64,000 nt of DNA from Peromyscus leucopus (Eukaryota; Chordata; Mammalia; Rodentia; Cricetidae). The stretch spans positions 66,296,982-66,360,981 of the forward strand of contig NC_051067.1 in assembly GCF_004664715.2 (NCBI RefSeq), read 5' to 3'. Below are positions 35,996 to 48,544 of this stretch, one piece after another (within the stretch, counting starts at the first letter, position 1; the number at the start of each line of letters is the position of its first letter). Both the position numbers and the translations under genes were made by a program. Under the pieces are notes generated by a model, which saw only the letters and a list, made by a program, of their open reading frames with translations, was not told the DNA's origin and did not search any database.

Positions 35996-36297
35996 GGGCG
36001 TTTGGGAGATGGCTCAGCCAGTAAGGGGCTTGCCGTGCAAACATGAGGTCCGGAGTTCACATCCAAACACCCACATAAAAAAGCCAGGCATGGTAGCACA
36101 GACATGTGGAGACAGACGGAACCCCAAGGCTTACTGGCCAGCCAGTCTGGCCTAATCAGTGAGCCCCAGCTTCAATGAGAGACCTGGTCTCAAAGACTAA
36201 GGTAAAACATGATGGGGGAAGACCACCAGCATCACCTCTGCCTCCAAATGCGCATGTGCACAAACCCACCCCCATCCACATCCACACATGAAACATA
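35996..36297 (+). repeat. B4 SINE
   Basis: The tRNA-like head 'gggagatggctcagccagta' is followed by the B1-like part ('agccaggcatggtagcacag', 'gagacctggtctcaaagact') and a CA-rich tail. Confidence 0.85.
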
Positions 36298-36845
36298 AGC
36301 CTAAAAGTCACTGCTCCACTTTCCTCTTCGTAAAATAATCCCTGTGGCCAGGCACCGCTGCTGTAACTTTACTTGGTTTCTGTGCTTTTCTGGTTTACAG
36401 TTGGCTTCCACTAACTTAGTTGGGAATCGAGATGAAGTCACTTACTGTTATTTTTAAGTGTACAAAAGTCATGTATCCCTATATAGTATTGTGTGGGGCA
36501 CAGAAGAATATGCTAGAAAGTTGTGTTCACTGTCTTCCAAGAGCCTGGAGTGTGAAGATACAGGCAAATTGAAGAAACAAACCTGGTTTTAAAATCTGTC
36601 ACCCAGAAACTGATAGAAAACATTCTCCATGCTTTTAAGTAATTTTTGACATTATGATTCAGGGAAATAATGTAGTTCTCAACAAAAAGAATCTGTTACC
36701 TGAGATTTCTCTATTGTCAGAATTATATTAAATACTCATTCCAGGAAAAAGCATAACCTTTTATTAACAGTTTTTAACATCTGAGGAGTATATGTTTATG
36801 TTGGAGTTTTTGTTTAGTGGGTGCTTTTGTTTTGTTTTGTCTTAT
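36298..36845. other. Unassigned sequence
   Basis: No feature is recognised. Confidence 0.4.
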
Positions 36846-36847
36846 TT

Positions 36848-36990
36848 TGCTTTGAAGTAAGGTCTCTGATGTAGGTATAGCTCAGGCTGGCCTGGAGCTC
36901 ATTATGTTGCCAAGGCTGGCCCCAAACTCAAGACAGTCCTCTTACCTCACCTCACTGTTAGAATTATAAGCACAAGCCACCACAGTCAGC
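36848..36990 (-). repeat. Old B1 SINE
   Basis: 'agctcaggctggcctggagc' and 'cacaagccaccacagtcagc' are antisense B1 motifs. The copy is diverged. Confidence 0.6.
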
Positions 36991-37565
36991 TTATGACACC
37001 TTTTTCTGATCCTAAGTCTACATCTATTTATAATTTTCTTGGTTTGGCTGTAATAAAGTTCCCTTTCTTCATTATGTTTCCTTTATGTAAGTCATTTATA
37101 GATTACAGCTTGGTTATAACAAAAGCATATAGATATCAATCGCTCCCGTGTGCCAGGCACTGAAGAGAGCTGAGGACAGATAAGATATAGACTTACCTGC
37201 AGAGGTCAAATTATAATAGAGAAATAAAGCAGAAGTACATTTTCCAGATGCTAGCCTAGTACCTAAAACCAGTACATCACTCAGATTGCTTGAACAATGT
37301 GAAGAAATATCAAGAGAAACATTTGACTAGAAATGATGCCCGACCCTGTGAGAAGGCCAGGCAGGTTAACCAGGAAGGGTTAGGGATATGAGCCAGTTGA
37401 ATTTACAAACTGATTAGGAAAAGGAAGATACCCATTCAAAACTTTGAACCAATGAAAATTTGTGAAGTCCAGACACAAGCAGGCTGTTTAGGGAGATTAG
37501 GGTTGGGGACCAGAGTGTAGTTATGGGGTGGGGGTGGGTATCAAACTCTAGGTGGAGATTTATTT

Positions 37566-37745
37566 GGGGGCCTGCAGAGATGGATCAGTAGTTAAAAGCG
37601 CTCTCTGCTCTTTCACAGGACCAGAGTTCAATCCCCAGTACCCACATTAAGCAGCACTTCTGTCTCTAACTCTAGGGGATCTGATGGCCTTTTCTGGCTT
37701 CTGTAAGCAACTGCATTCATACAACTTGCGTGGACAGTAAAGGAA
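37566..37745 (+). repeat. B2/B3 SINE
   Basis: The head is 'gcctgcagagatggatcagt', with 'taactctaggggatctgatg' in the centre. Confidence 0.75.
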
Positions 37746-37749
37746 GACT

Positions 37750-39480
37750 ATTGAAAAAGACTTGTTTTTAGAGTAGGAGACTCAGGCAGGGAACAGTTTG
37801 TGTTTGCATTCCAGAACACTTGGCGAGATGGGCTGCAAAGGTGGAGAAGCCATGAAAAGCTCTCACCTTACGCTATGTATGTGAGATGATGATGCCTCCG
37901 ACTGAGATAGACTTCCCACGGCAAGATTAGGAGGAAAGGATGAATTAAAAAACAGTTACCTATGCAGTAGATGCAGTATCAGAGAGAATATAGACATGTA
38001 AGCTGTTTGGGGACTAAGTATGATGTCCCATGTAAGTGACCAAGTGTGCATTTGGCACAGAGTGACCATTCAGTAAGGCTGCTATGGCGTTCGTCATAGA
38101 CTAACCTCTGGCTATCGGTGAGCAAACTTTCTGTGAACTGCTCTCCATAATGAATACTGACATTCTCCACAATGTGCCCTGATTCAGCTGCCAGCCCTTT
38201 AGCAAATTCCTTAAATTTCCTCAGCCTCAGTTTCCTTGTGTCACATCAACCCGGAAGCATTAGCAACAGTTCAAGGTAAGAGAAGTCATGGGCTTGTAAG
38301 GGGACTCGGCACATGGAAGGAACTCAGTAAATATGGCATAGAAAATGGATAAGAGACACTGCTGTTGTCTCTTAGCATCTGGGTGAAGGTGGGGCTTCCC
38401 TCTTGCATTTTGTCAATCTCCCATTCTCTGTCTACCACAGCGCATAATAGATGCTAAATATAATTTTATTAATTCTGTAACAACTGTTCTTCATCATCTT
38501 TTATTGTTTTTCTGATGATCTACCAAGGATTCCCCATCCTTAGGCAAGAATGCTCTCTGTGATCCTTGTCTTGACTTGAAATTTCTTTTGCTTGATTTCT
38601 CCTTTTCATTTACCCTTGATCTTTTCAGGCAATTTTGTTTTAAAATGTCTCTTTGACAGCCCCTGTTTCTACTGTGAGGCCCACACAGGAGTTTATTCAA
38701 GTGGAATCTTGGCTCTTGACTGAGTTGATGGTGATATAAGAAAAAAATACTATGGAAATTAAATATGTCTTCAGAAAAGTGATGATGGTCTGTATTAGAG
38801 ATAGAAATTGATTAAAGGGTGTAACAAGTTACAACTATTCTGTATAATCAATAAAAAGAATTTTTTTTATTATCTGTCCTTTAGAAGAAAAAGAAAGAAT
38901 TACTCACAGCATTGGATCATTTCCAAATTTGTGGTCAGGCTCCAGAATTTCCACTCTGAGTCCCCCAGACTTTCATGTCAGGGCGATTCCAAGGTCAGCC
39001 CAATGAATATCAATGAAACCACTAGAATTTAATCAAACTGACCCACAGCCACTGGAAAGGTAAGGACTTGATCTAAAATATTGCATAAGAGGCAATACCA
39101 GGCATCAGGCAAGAAAGGCTCTTGAGATGATTCATCTCTGTCTGCGTTTATGCTTAAGTAGAGGATTCGCACTGTTTGATTTTTACATGTGATTTTAGTA
39201 TAGGTGTTGATCTTTTCCCATTTTATTTTCTTTTACTGATTATAAATATAAAAGATAAACATAAAAGCAAAAGAATATACTGTTGTAATGAGAAAAATAT
39301 GAACTGTCTTTGCTTATTCTCCTAGCCTACCATAAACACAGTGTTTCAGTATGTGCAGTTTTAAGCTCTCATGCAGATGTATACACTGGGCATATATTTA
39401 TCATACTTAGTATAGTTCGTTTTGCTTTCTCATATATTACAATATGAGCATCTTTCTAAGTCATTAAATATTCTTTGAAA
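37750..39480. other. Unassigned sequence
   Basis: No gene or confident repeat is recognised. Confidence 0.4.
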
Positions 39481-39483
39481 ATT

Positions 39484-39825
39484 TGGTTGGGGAGACGTCT
39501 CAGTGGTTAAAGTGCTGGCTGTACAATCGGAGGATTCAGAGTTCAGATCCCCAAACCCTTTGTAAATGCTGGGTAGGTATGGTGGCCCACCTTTTAATTC
39601 CAGTCTCAGAAAATAAACATGGAGCGATTTATCTATTGAGAATAGCTGTATCAGTGAGCTCTGGGTCTGATTGAGGGGACTTGTCTAGTAAATAAGGTAG
39701 AAGAATAATGAAGAATGATTGCTGGCAACAACCTTGAGCCTCCACATGTACATGCACATATATTGCACGCATGTGCGCTCACACACTTGTGCCCACACAC
39801 ATGCATACACATGCACACATCACAC

Positions 39826-39827
<2 letters not shown>
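39484..39827 (+). repeat. Diverged B4 SINE
   Basis: The head is 'ggttggggagacgtctcagt'. The centre is diverged, and the tail passes into CA-rich sequence. Confidence 0.65.

Positions 39828-39915
<88 letters not shown>
39828..39915. repeat. Compound (CA)n(GA)n microsatellite
   Basis: The CA tract grows directly from the B4 tail and switches to GA at about 39862. Confidence 0.95.
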
Positions 39916-39918
<3 letters not shown>

Positions 39919-40020
39919 TGGAAAATATTCTTTGAATATTTTTTCACCGATTATATAAAACTCCATAGGATATATCACCGTTCTCTTGTACGATATTTTT
40001 GTTGCTTTTAAAAAAATACA

Positions 40021-40025
<5 letters not shown>

Positions 40026-40070
<45 letters not shown>

Positions 40071-40234
40071 CCGAATGTATGTATAATGTTCATGCAGTGC
40101 CTGGGGAAGCCAGAAGAGGGTTAGAAGTTATAAGCCGTTGTGAGTTTCCATATGCTGGAGCTGGGAACCAAGCCAGGGTCTTCTGCAGGAGCCATGAGTG
40201 CACTTCACCACGGCTCTGCCTCTCCAGCCCCCAA
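40026..40234 (-). repeat. (TG)n microsatellite plus B3-type SINE
   Basis: TG at 40026-40069 is followed by a minus-strand B3 body ('ggaagccagaagagggttag') and head complement ('tctgcctctccagcccccaa'). Confidence 0.8.
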
Positions 40235-40720
40235 GAACTTGGTGCTGTTCTAGATAATGACATAATGAAATCTTTATATGTCAATATTTGTACATGTGCC
40301 TAGACAGCTCCTTAAAACAGATTCCTAACATCGAAGTAACATGTTTCAGACCGTGATCCACATAATACTGCCGAAGTGTTTTTCTTTGAAGTGGAGGGAA
40401 CCTTTCACTTCTGCTGTGGCACTTCTGCCTTCATTGTGGTGGTGTTTATTTTCATAAACTGCTCAGTGAAGTGGCAGATTTGTGGTAGCTGTCATCCAAG
40501 GGAATTTTTCTGAAGGAACCCTACCATGTTACCACTTCTGCCAATGTTTAAGGACTAAGTTACCATTTCAAATGTAAAGCTCTTCCCTGATGAGTGAAAC
40601 AAGATTTCTATCCATGAAAACCACTGACAGTCTTTCGGTACTGCTGCTGCAGATGTAAGTTAGGATCCGTAAATGACAGACTGTTGCGTAACTTTATATG
40701 TTAAACAGTACATTTTGTCT
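40235..40720. other. Unassigned sequence
   Basis: No feature is recognised. Confidence 0.4.
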
Positions 40721-40721
40721 A

Positions 40722-40865
40722 TTTGTGTGTAGGTACATGCATCACAGTGCCCAAGTGGAGGTCAGAGGGGGACTTTTAGAAATCTGCTCTCTCTTACCTC
40801 ACAAGTTCCAGGGATCAGGTCGGGGCTTGGCAGCAAGTGCCTTTTCTCACGGAGGCTTCTCACTG
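40722..40865 (-). repeat. Diverged B3-family SINE
   Basis: It resembles an antisense B3 ('gtggaggtcagagggggact') with a poorly kept head. Confidence 0.5.
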
Positions 40866-41199
40866 GTCTGTATCTTTATTCTTTAGAAATGTTCACACCA
40901 AACCAAACTGAAATTGCATGGCCTTTTCTCCTATCATGTTTTGGAGTCTTACCTGGTGGCATCAATCCCAAATAAATGCCTTCCTTATCTGTCAGTGGAG
41001 CATTTGGATAGCTATTTGAAATGTAGAGGGGGTGTTGCATTGTGTTGTGTCCCTCTTTGGAAGTTGTTTTTAATATAGCATGTATCTTAAAAACTATAAC
41101 AATATATTTTATATGTTCATACTTTTCAAAATGGTCTGTCCAGTCCATGCAAAGGCTTTCAAAATATGCATGAACTAAAAAAAAAAAGCAACTCTTAAA

Positions 41200-43142
41200 A
41201 AGACCAATAACCAAAACAACCCTGAGCAAAAAGAGCAAAGCAGGAGGCGTTACCTGGTTGGTTTAATAAGTACAAAACTGTAGTAATTACAGTGGCATGT
41301 ACTTGCATAACAGCAGATGTGTAGACCACTGTGAGAGCCTGCCTGGAAACCCAGGTGTCCACAGCCAGCTGATCTTCAGCAAGGCTGCTGAGAACGTGCT
41401 CTGGGCAGAGGAAAATCTTCAAAATCAGACACTTGAGTATAGAGGAGTCAGAGTGGATCCCTCTCTCCCCACATTCACAAAGCCACTGGAAATGTAAGAC
41501 CTGAAATTGCCATAAGAAAATACAGGGGGAGATTCTTCAGGGTGTTGAAATGGGAGAGCCTTTTTTATGGATTACATCTCCAAAGCACAGAACAAAAGCA
41601 AAAAAAAAAAAAAGTTACAAGTGAGATGACATCAAGCTAAAAGGCTTTTGTCATAGCAAAGGAAACTATCAGCATAGTGAAGAGAAAGCTTTCCAAAGAG
41701 GAGAAAGTATTTGCAAACTATGTATCTGATGAGGGTTGGTACCCAGAATGTATAAGGAACTGACATGTTAAAATGTGATTGAAAGTGAGTGACAGAGCTC
41801 AACAGGTGTTTCTCGAAACATGATATGCAAGTTGCTAACAGATATGTGAAAATTTTCTCCATGTCACTAATCATCAGGAAAATGCAAATGAATTACAACA
41901 AAATACTACCTTTCTCCAATTAGAATACCTATTATCAAAACGACAAAATATGAGCTGACAAGGATGAGGAGGAAAGGGGTCTCTTGTTTACTGTTGGGGG
42001 AAGGGAAATTAGTCAACCATGATGGAAAACTGTTGTTAGGGGTTTTTACTCTTTTTTTTTGGGGGGGGGGCACCACCCAGTACCAAATAAATCACACACA
42101 GAGGCTTTTTCTTGCTAATGTATGCCCGGTCTTAGCTTGGTGTTGTTTCTAGCCAGCTTTCCTTGTCTTAAATCATCCTGTCTACCTTTTGTCTCTGGGC
42201 TTTCCCTTGGTCTCACTTCTGTAAATCTCACTCTTACTCCATGACTTGCTGGTTGTGTAGCTGGGTGGCTGGCCCCTGGGGTCCTCCTCCTTCTCTGGCT
42301 GCTAGATCTCCTCTTCCCCCAAATTTCTCTCTATATATATTCTCTCTGCCTGTCAGCCCCACCTATCCTTTCCCCTGCCTTGCTATTGGCCGTTCCTTAT
42401 TAGACCATCAGGTGTTTTACACAGGACACAGCTTCACAGAGTTAAACAAATGCAACATAAGCAAAAGTAACACACCTTATAATATTCTACTATGGAAAAC
42501 ACGTGAATAAACCCAAGACTAGAATTAGCATTCATCTTACCATTGGGTACATATTTAATGGAAGTGAAATCAAAGACATGTCAGCACACCCATGTTTATG
42601 GCAGCACTATTTGAAATAAGCAAGGAATAGAAACAACCCAAGTGATTAATGGGTGAAGAAAATGTATGTGGACATATAGTGAAATTCAGATACCCAAACC
42701 CAGAGGACTGAAAGGAGCCAATCCATCTTTTGTGTCCACAGAGGTGGAATTATTAAGTTAAAGCCAAGGACAAAGACAAATACCACACGATCTCACTCGT
42801 ACACGGATTATGAAAGAATTGATCTAGTGGAAGTTGAGATCAGAAGGGTGGGCACTGGAGGCTGGAGAGACTAGACTGGAGGAGAGAGAGCAGAATACAT
42901 GCTGGTCATTGAAGATTAGCCCACAGTGGAATGAGCCACAGAAGCTGTGGGGTGCCATTGCACAGTAGGGTGATAAAGACAGTAGTAGTCTAGTGTGTGT
43001 TCCACAAGGCTTGAAAAACAATCTTGACATTTTCACCTAAAGAAATTATAAAATGTTTAACCTGATTTAGATAGTATACAATGTATACATGTATCAAAAT
43101 GTTATATGGCACTGCATTACTGTGTATATTTTATGGGTTTTT
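41200..43142 (+). mobile_element. Old LINE-1 3' end, interrupted by a nested element
   Basis: 41200-42030 follows the order of the L1 ORF2 C-terminal region ('ccctgagcaaaaagagcaaa', 'tatttgcaaactatgtatct', 'atcatcaggaaaatgcaaat'). It resumes at 42492-43142 and runs into a 3'UTR-like end ('gtatacatgtatcaaaatgt'). The frame is broken in many places, so it cannot be active. Divergence suggests an old eutherian L1M-type copy. Confidence 0.8.
42031..42491 (-). mobile_element. 461-bp LTR-like element nested in LINE-1
   Basis: It lies between two perfect copies of atggaaaac (42022-42030 and 42492-42500) and runs TGTTGTTAG to TTCTACT. On the minus strand it has 'ggcagagagaatatatatag' and reaches 'gatttatttggtactgggtg'. 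The family looks familiar from rodent genomes as LTR-like. A 9-bp flank is longer than the usual 4-6 bp for LTR elements, so a DNA transposon is not excluded. Confidence 0.6.
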
Positions 43143-43145
43143 TAA

Positions 43146-43365
43146 AAATTATTTTATGTATATGAGTGTTTTGCCTGCATGAATGTACGTGTGCCACACA
43201 TGTGCCTGGTGCCCGAGAAGATCAGAAGAGCACACCAAATCTCCTGAAACTGGAGTTACAGATGGCCACGAGCCATCATACAGGTGTTAAGAACTGAACC
43301 CAGGTTTTCTGGAAGAATAAAAAGTGTTCTCAATAGCTGAAATATGTTTCCAGATACCCATTTTT
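43146..43365 (-). repeat. B3-type SINE
   Basis: 'gtatatgagtgttttgcctg' and 'cctgaaactggagttacaga' are well-kept antisense motifs. The head is diverged. Confidence 0.8.
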
Positions 43366-43369
43366 GTTT

Positions 43370-44635
43370 TTAATATGTCATTTATAATGTTTAGAATTGA
43401 TATGACACAAACATAACTTATCACAGCTTACCTTTTTCATTAATGAGATAGATATTAATAATTTAATATCAAAAATGTTCATCAGAAAAATTACCCCAAC
43501 CCTTTTTCACATCCAACACTCAACTTATCTTCATTATAAATAGGATAAAGTTATAATTATGACTTAATTTGAATAATATTTTTATTCTTCTAATTTGAAA
43601 TATTTTTCAACCCTTTTGTTGATTTGTTTTGTTTTCTGCAACAAGCTTTTTGCTGTGTAGCCCAGGTTGTCCTCAGTCTCCCCAGAACTAGGATTCTGGA
43701 TGTGTAGCTTGATTAAACCTTCTAAAAATTTACTTATTCAGCATTGCTCTCCAACATATGTTATCTCTTGCAGAAAAGCATCGTGCCTGTCTCCGTCCAT
43801 GTAGTGTACAAAAACAAAGAATTACAGGCTTTCTGTCTTATATGACATGAATACAGTCTCACATGATACTTCATAGTTCTAGAAGCCTAAAATATAAAAC
43901 AGTTCTTGCAGATTTTTATCTTCTTTGTGGATTGTAAAAGGCCTGTCATCTTGTTATGTCTTTACGTGGTAACAGGGGCAAAGAAACTCGGAGATCAACT
44001 GATCTCATTGCCGAGGGCCCTGCTTTCATGATCTCACAGCTTCTCCAAAGCTCACCATATCGTAATTCCGCCACTAGTGATGAGGATTCCATTGTATCAA
44101 TTTGGCCTGGGCAACGATTCAAGGTTCAGTCCACAGCACTACCTTAAACCAAAGGCTTCAAACAATAGCCACTTTATAATCTCCCACAACTCTCTAGGTG
44201 TACCATGCTCTACTGAGTCATGCGGGTGAACTTTAAATCTATATGGGATCTTTATAGAACAAAAGCACTGAAGGTGGTCACCCAACTTCCTGGTACCTCC
44301 ACAGGACTGAGTTCACAGGGGCTGAATGGCTGAGAGCCTCCTCTTTCCATACACTCTCAGGACCTCTCCTTCACATGCAAACATAAAGACTTCGTACACT
44401 GTAACTCGGTTCCCCAAAGCACAAAGGAAGAGGCTGCTTGCCAAGATGTTGGTCTCAGACTACCACCCCATTGGTCCATCACTTCTGCCATATTGTTTTG
44501 GTAACAGTGAGTCACAGGTGAGCTCAGGTTCGGGGTGACTGGGGGCTGCCCAGGAGTGGTGATGTTGGGAGGCATGCTCACTGAAGGCCATCTGTGAAGA
44601 CTAACACAGTGTACTACGCAATTCATTTTAAAAGG
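43370..44635. other. Unassigned; weak B1-like fragment at 43628-43712
   Basis: A short antisense B1-like segment ('gctgtgtagcccaggttgtc') is the only recognised element. Confidence 0.35.
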
Positions 44636-44639
44636 CGTT

Positions 44640-44960
44640 TCTAGTTGCAGCTCCCCGTGGCTAATGAGGACCTCCTGCAGCTTTAATCACTTTGGTGGGC
44701 ATTTCCAAAAACCTAATGAGCTCTGATGTCAATCGCGACAGTCAATCTACTTTTAACAGTCCCGGGTCTCAAGTGCAGGAATTCATTTATAAGCAAATTA
44801 GAGCCTCAGTTTGATTCATAAACTCCAACCCCCTATTGTTAGTTTTAAAAAAGAACAAGTTCAGGTCCATTTGACTGTGGGTACTAAGCAAATATTTGGG
44901 AAATAATTCAAAGTTTGTAATAATTCCAAACATTTAGATGGTGCTTTATAATTTGAATAG
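44640..44960. promoter_or_regulatory. Repeat-free candidate regulatory element
   Basis: This unique-looking stretch holds several TAAT and CTAATGAG cores and no transposon signature. Function is not shown. Confidence 0.25.
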
Positions 44961-45165
44961 TGCTTTGGGGTGTTCTCTTACTTGCCTTTGCCTTTCCATC
45001 TTGTGTGGTAGTTCAGGAGAATGTTTGAGTTTTCAAGTGAGGAAAATAGCTCCTCAGAAGCTGTTAAGTGTTCGTTAGAGAAGAAATATCAGAGCCAGGA
45101 CCCAGTCAATCTTCTGATGTTCTCTTAACTGTTGAAGGGCCTGGGCCTGAAATCCACCCTCCTAC

Positions 45166-45168
<3 letters not shown>

Positions 45169-45216
<48 letters not shown>
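45169..45216. repeat. (TG)n microsatellite
   Basis: An uninterrupted tract of 48 bp. Confidence 0.95.
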
Positions 45217-45220
<4 letters not shown>

Positions 45221-45463
45221 ACGTATATTTTAAGGTCTTCCCCGTAAAGAATAAGCTTTGGAGCTTGGACTGCATTGGGAATTCATCCTTCTGACCCTTA
45301 ATTTCATAGTTAGGAAAACAGATTCAGATTGGTTATGCCACTTGCCCAACGTGACACCATTGTTTAGTGGAACAGCCAAGAACTATGGACTCTGAAATCT
45401 GCTCTTCTTCCAGCTTCATTTGTGTCCTTTAGGAATAGATTTCTAAGTAAAATTGTGTGAAGA

Positions 45464-45620
45464 TGCCGGGTGTGGTGGTTTATTTCTGCAATCCTAGCAC
45501 TCAGGACACTGAAACAGGAAGACATCCATGAGTTCAAGATCAGCCTAGGCTTCATAGTGAGTTCCAGGCCAGCCTGGGCTACTAGGATTCTTTCTCATAA
45601 AAGAGAGAGAGAAAGAGAGA

Positions 45621-45675
<55 letters not shown>
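45464..45675 (+). repeat. B1 SINE with (GA)n tail
   Basis: 'gccgggtgtggtggtttatt' and 'ggccagcctgggctactagg' are clear B1 motifs. The A-tail has become a GA tract at 45601-45675. Confidence 0.85.
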
Positions 45676-45678
<3 letters not shown>

Positions 45679-46075
45679 ATATTACACAGTTCAGATACTA
45701 ATTTGTGGTTTTCTAGGAATTAAATGTAAACACTGTAGTTCTTTATCATTTGAGTACAGGTCAAAACCAGCTTTAATATTTGTTCAGAGTATTGCAATTT
45801 CTGGGTGACAACCTCTTGCTACAGAAGGCACCTCTATGTATAAAAATCTGAGGACTAAATTCAGTGCAGAGACTTTTTCTTTCCTTCCTTCTATTTATTT
45901 ATTTGTTTGCTTATTTGTTTGTTTGTTGACTTACTTATTGCTACAGAACCACACTGAGGGCCTTTTGGCCTTCAGCTTGCTGGACAAGCATACTACTACT
46001 GAACTAAACCCCCAACTCCCAGTGTGAAATGTACTCCGTGATGGAAATGAGGTTATAACTGGCCTGTCTGGTGAC
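45676..46075. other. Unassigned with an ID-like remnant
   Basis: An antisense ID-like fragment lies at about 45940-46020. (TTTG)n-like repeats occur at 45895-45930. Confidence 0.35.
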
Positions 46076-46077
46076 TG

Positions 46078-46320
46078 GTGTATGTTTCGCTTTCAGGACT
46101 ATTGGTAGCATTGAAATCGAAGCATTTCACTGAGTATTCTCCAAGCATCCAGGGTGGAGCCTTCTCCCGAATTAAGGACATACAGTATGACTGCCTGACA
46201 GTCCAGACTGTGACATTTCCCCAGACTCTTTTTGACTTTAGTAAAGGTACCACTCTCTTCCCCCTTCCTCCTCTCCTCTTCCATTGCCCTCCTCTCTTTT
46301 TCTTCTTGTTTTCTTTATAA
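46078..46320 (+). other. Open reading stretch bounded by splice-like sites
   Basis: An acceptor-like sequence (tttcgctttcag, ending 46098) and a donor-like AAAG|GTACCA at about 46247 bound roughly 148 bp that is open in one + frame. I recognise no domain. It could be a noncoding conserved element or an unused exon. It is not called as a gene. Confidence 0.2.
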
Positions 46321-46324
46321 CAAG

Positions 46325-47590
46325 AGTGTGGCTTTAGTTGTTGCACTAAACAGCAAGCTCACAAAATCAACAAGGCACTTATCACAATCTGCACAGTATA
46401 TGATCTAAAGAGTTGACCAAGTGGCCCATTTTGATGGACCTAGAGTCAGCTAAAGCCCAAGCCACATCCTCAGTCATGCACCACGATATGGTTCCAGCTT
46501 TCATAACATTTCTACATTGTCTGTCGACTTTTTTACTCTAAAGGTAACCAAAAAAAAAAAAAAAAATGAGCTTGTGAGCGAAACCCTTTCCTCCAGTTAT
46601 TACATGTGAGTTGTTCTCTGAACAACTTTGTTTCCTTTATCTCACAGTTTGGAGTGTACTGAGTTCCATTTACATACTTGTAGGTCTGATAGCATCTCTT
46701 TCCCTCTCTTCCTTCCTCCCCTGACCCTCCTGTATAGGACGTGATACCCAGGCCTCATCCTTATGCTAGATCTTTCCTTCTTCGAGCATAAGTACGTGGG
46801 ATGGAGAAAAGGCAGTGGTTGTGTGCAAGATGGACTCCTGGGGTCGCCGTTGTACAGCAACCAAAGCCATGCCGTTTTGGAGAGGCCATGTCACAGATTT
46901 GAACTTTTGCATGATGGAAAGTATTCAAACAAGCTTTAAAAAATATTATATAGCTGTTAAAATATTTTTATCACAAATCAAATGTCAGCTTTAAGTGCAG
47001 TGTTTATAGAGTACTGCTGTACTGTGATGTAACACATAAAAAAATAGAAGTGTTGATATATTTGGGCCATTTATTTGCAGGGTATTTTTTTAGTACCAGC
47101 AAGTCCAGTGAGAAAGTCCCATCTGCTCTTCTGCTTTTTTGCCATCTCAACTGGTGTCATTTCAGACCAAGGCACCATCTGATTTTTTTTTTCTTTCTGC
47201 ATTATAGCGATACTCTACAGGTCTCGGCAGGGACACGGCCTTGGTTCCATCTCTTCTCCCTCATCAGTAAGGTTTATTCATGGAGAAAAATGAGTGAAAG
47301 GCAGCAGAGGGTTTCATAAAAGGCACTAGACCTTTCACTGTTGTGGGAGAAGTCAGGGTAGGGAATTTTAAATCATTTCGATAAAAAAGTCAGTTTGCCA
47401 ATTTGACCATTCTATCTAAGTTGAAATACTAATGGCTTCAGTCAGCTCTGGGGCTAGCACACCAGTGTAGAAACAGGGCAAGGGATGATGTCTACAGTGT
47501 GCAGAGGATGTGTATCTGAAAGTTCCCACTTGCCTGTACAAACCATCCAGACTCCCGGATGTCATCTCTCCTCTGAAATGTGAAGGCAAC
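46325..47590. other. Unassigned sequence
   Basis: No gene or confident repeat is recognised. Confidence 0.4.
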
Positions 47591-47594
47591 TGTG

Positions 47595-48065
47595 TCCGTT
47601 ACTTTTCTCACCAATGTGACAGAATATGACATGAATCACTGGACAGGGGGGAGGGAGACATCAGTTTTGATGAACTGCTTCAGAGAGTTCTATCCACAAA
47701 GTCTCTGGGATTGTTGATTTAGCTCCAAGGTAGTGCTGACCATCATGGCTGAGGAAAAATGTACTAGAGGAGGCTGTTCTTCGTATTGTGTCCAGGAACA
47801 GAGAGAAAGAGTTAGGGAAGAGGACAGGATAAGAAGCTATGCCTCTAAGAACATGTAGCCACTAACCTGCCTCTTTCTTGTTGGCCCCACCCTCCAGCTC
47901 CACCACATGCCAACATTTATGAATCTGTCAGGACTTAATCTGTTCACTGGGTCAGAGCCCTTATGATCTAATTGTCTCTGAAACTTCCTCACAGACACAG
48001 CCAGGTGTGTGATTTACCAACATCCTAGGTGCATCGAGGTCCAATTAAGTTGATAAATTAACCAT
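47595..48065 (-). repeat. Diverged MaLR-like LTR repeat
   Basis: It has the antisense layout of the MaLR-like family ('gctgaccatcatggctgagg', 'ccaattaagttgataaatta'). Confidence 0.4.
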
Positions 48066-48402
48066 TACTGTAGCTGAAAATGATATTCAACTTAGGTAGA
48101 CAGAATATGCTTAATCATAATGGCCAGACCAAAATAACAGTCAAAATTTCAGTGAAACTGAACAGAAACTGAAGTCATATCCAGGATTCTTCCTCCCCAC
48201 CAAATCTTCGGTCATGAAGCAGATTTTTTACACATCTTATAACAGTTAGTATGTGCATGTATTTGTAAGTAATCACATCCACTTACTGTCTCAGGGTTCA
48301 GCTGTGGTACATCAATTTCATTCCATTCTCTTACTCTCTTCTTGTTTGCATTTTTTTTTTGTTCAATGTTCTCTTTTTATTCAAGACCCAGCAAGACTAG
48401 AA

Positions 48403-48527
48403 GGGTTGACAGACATAGTGACTCACACCTATATTTCTGGGACTTAGGAGTCTGAGGCAGGAGGATCACCATGAGTTCAAGCTAGTGTAAGCTACATACA
48501 GAGACCTGGTCTCATAAAACAAAAACA
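48403..48527 (+). repeat. B1 SINE
   Basis: 'gtctgaggcaggaggatcac' and 'gagacctggtctcataaaac' identify it. Confidence 0.75.
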
Positions 48528-48544
48528 AATTTGAAGAAAGGTTA

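Noticed and set aside
35438..36024. Open frames of 106 and 118 aa on opposite strands
   Set aside because: They overlap each other across a (TTTTG)n tract and, in one case, run into a B4 SINE. No domain or splice context.
40876..41238. 120-aa minus-strand open frame
   Set aside because: It partly overlaps an old LINE-1 in antisense, has no domain, and lacks exon boundaries.
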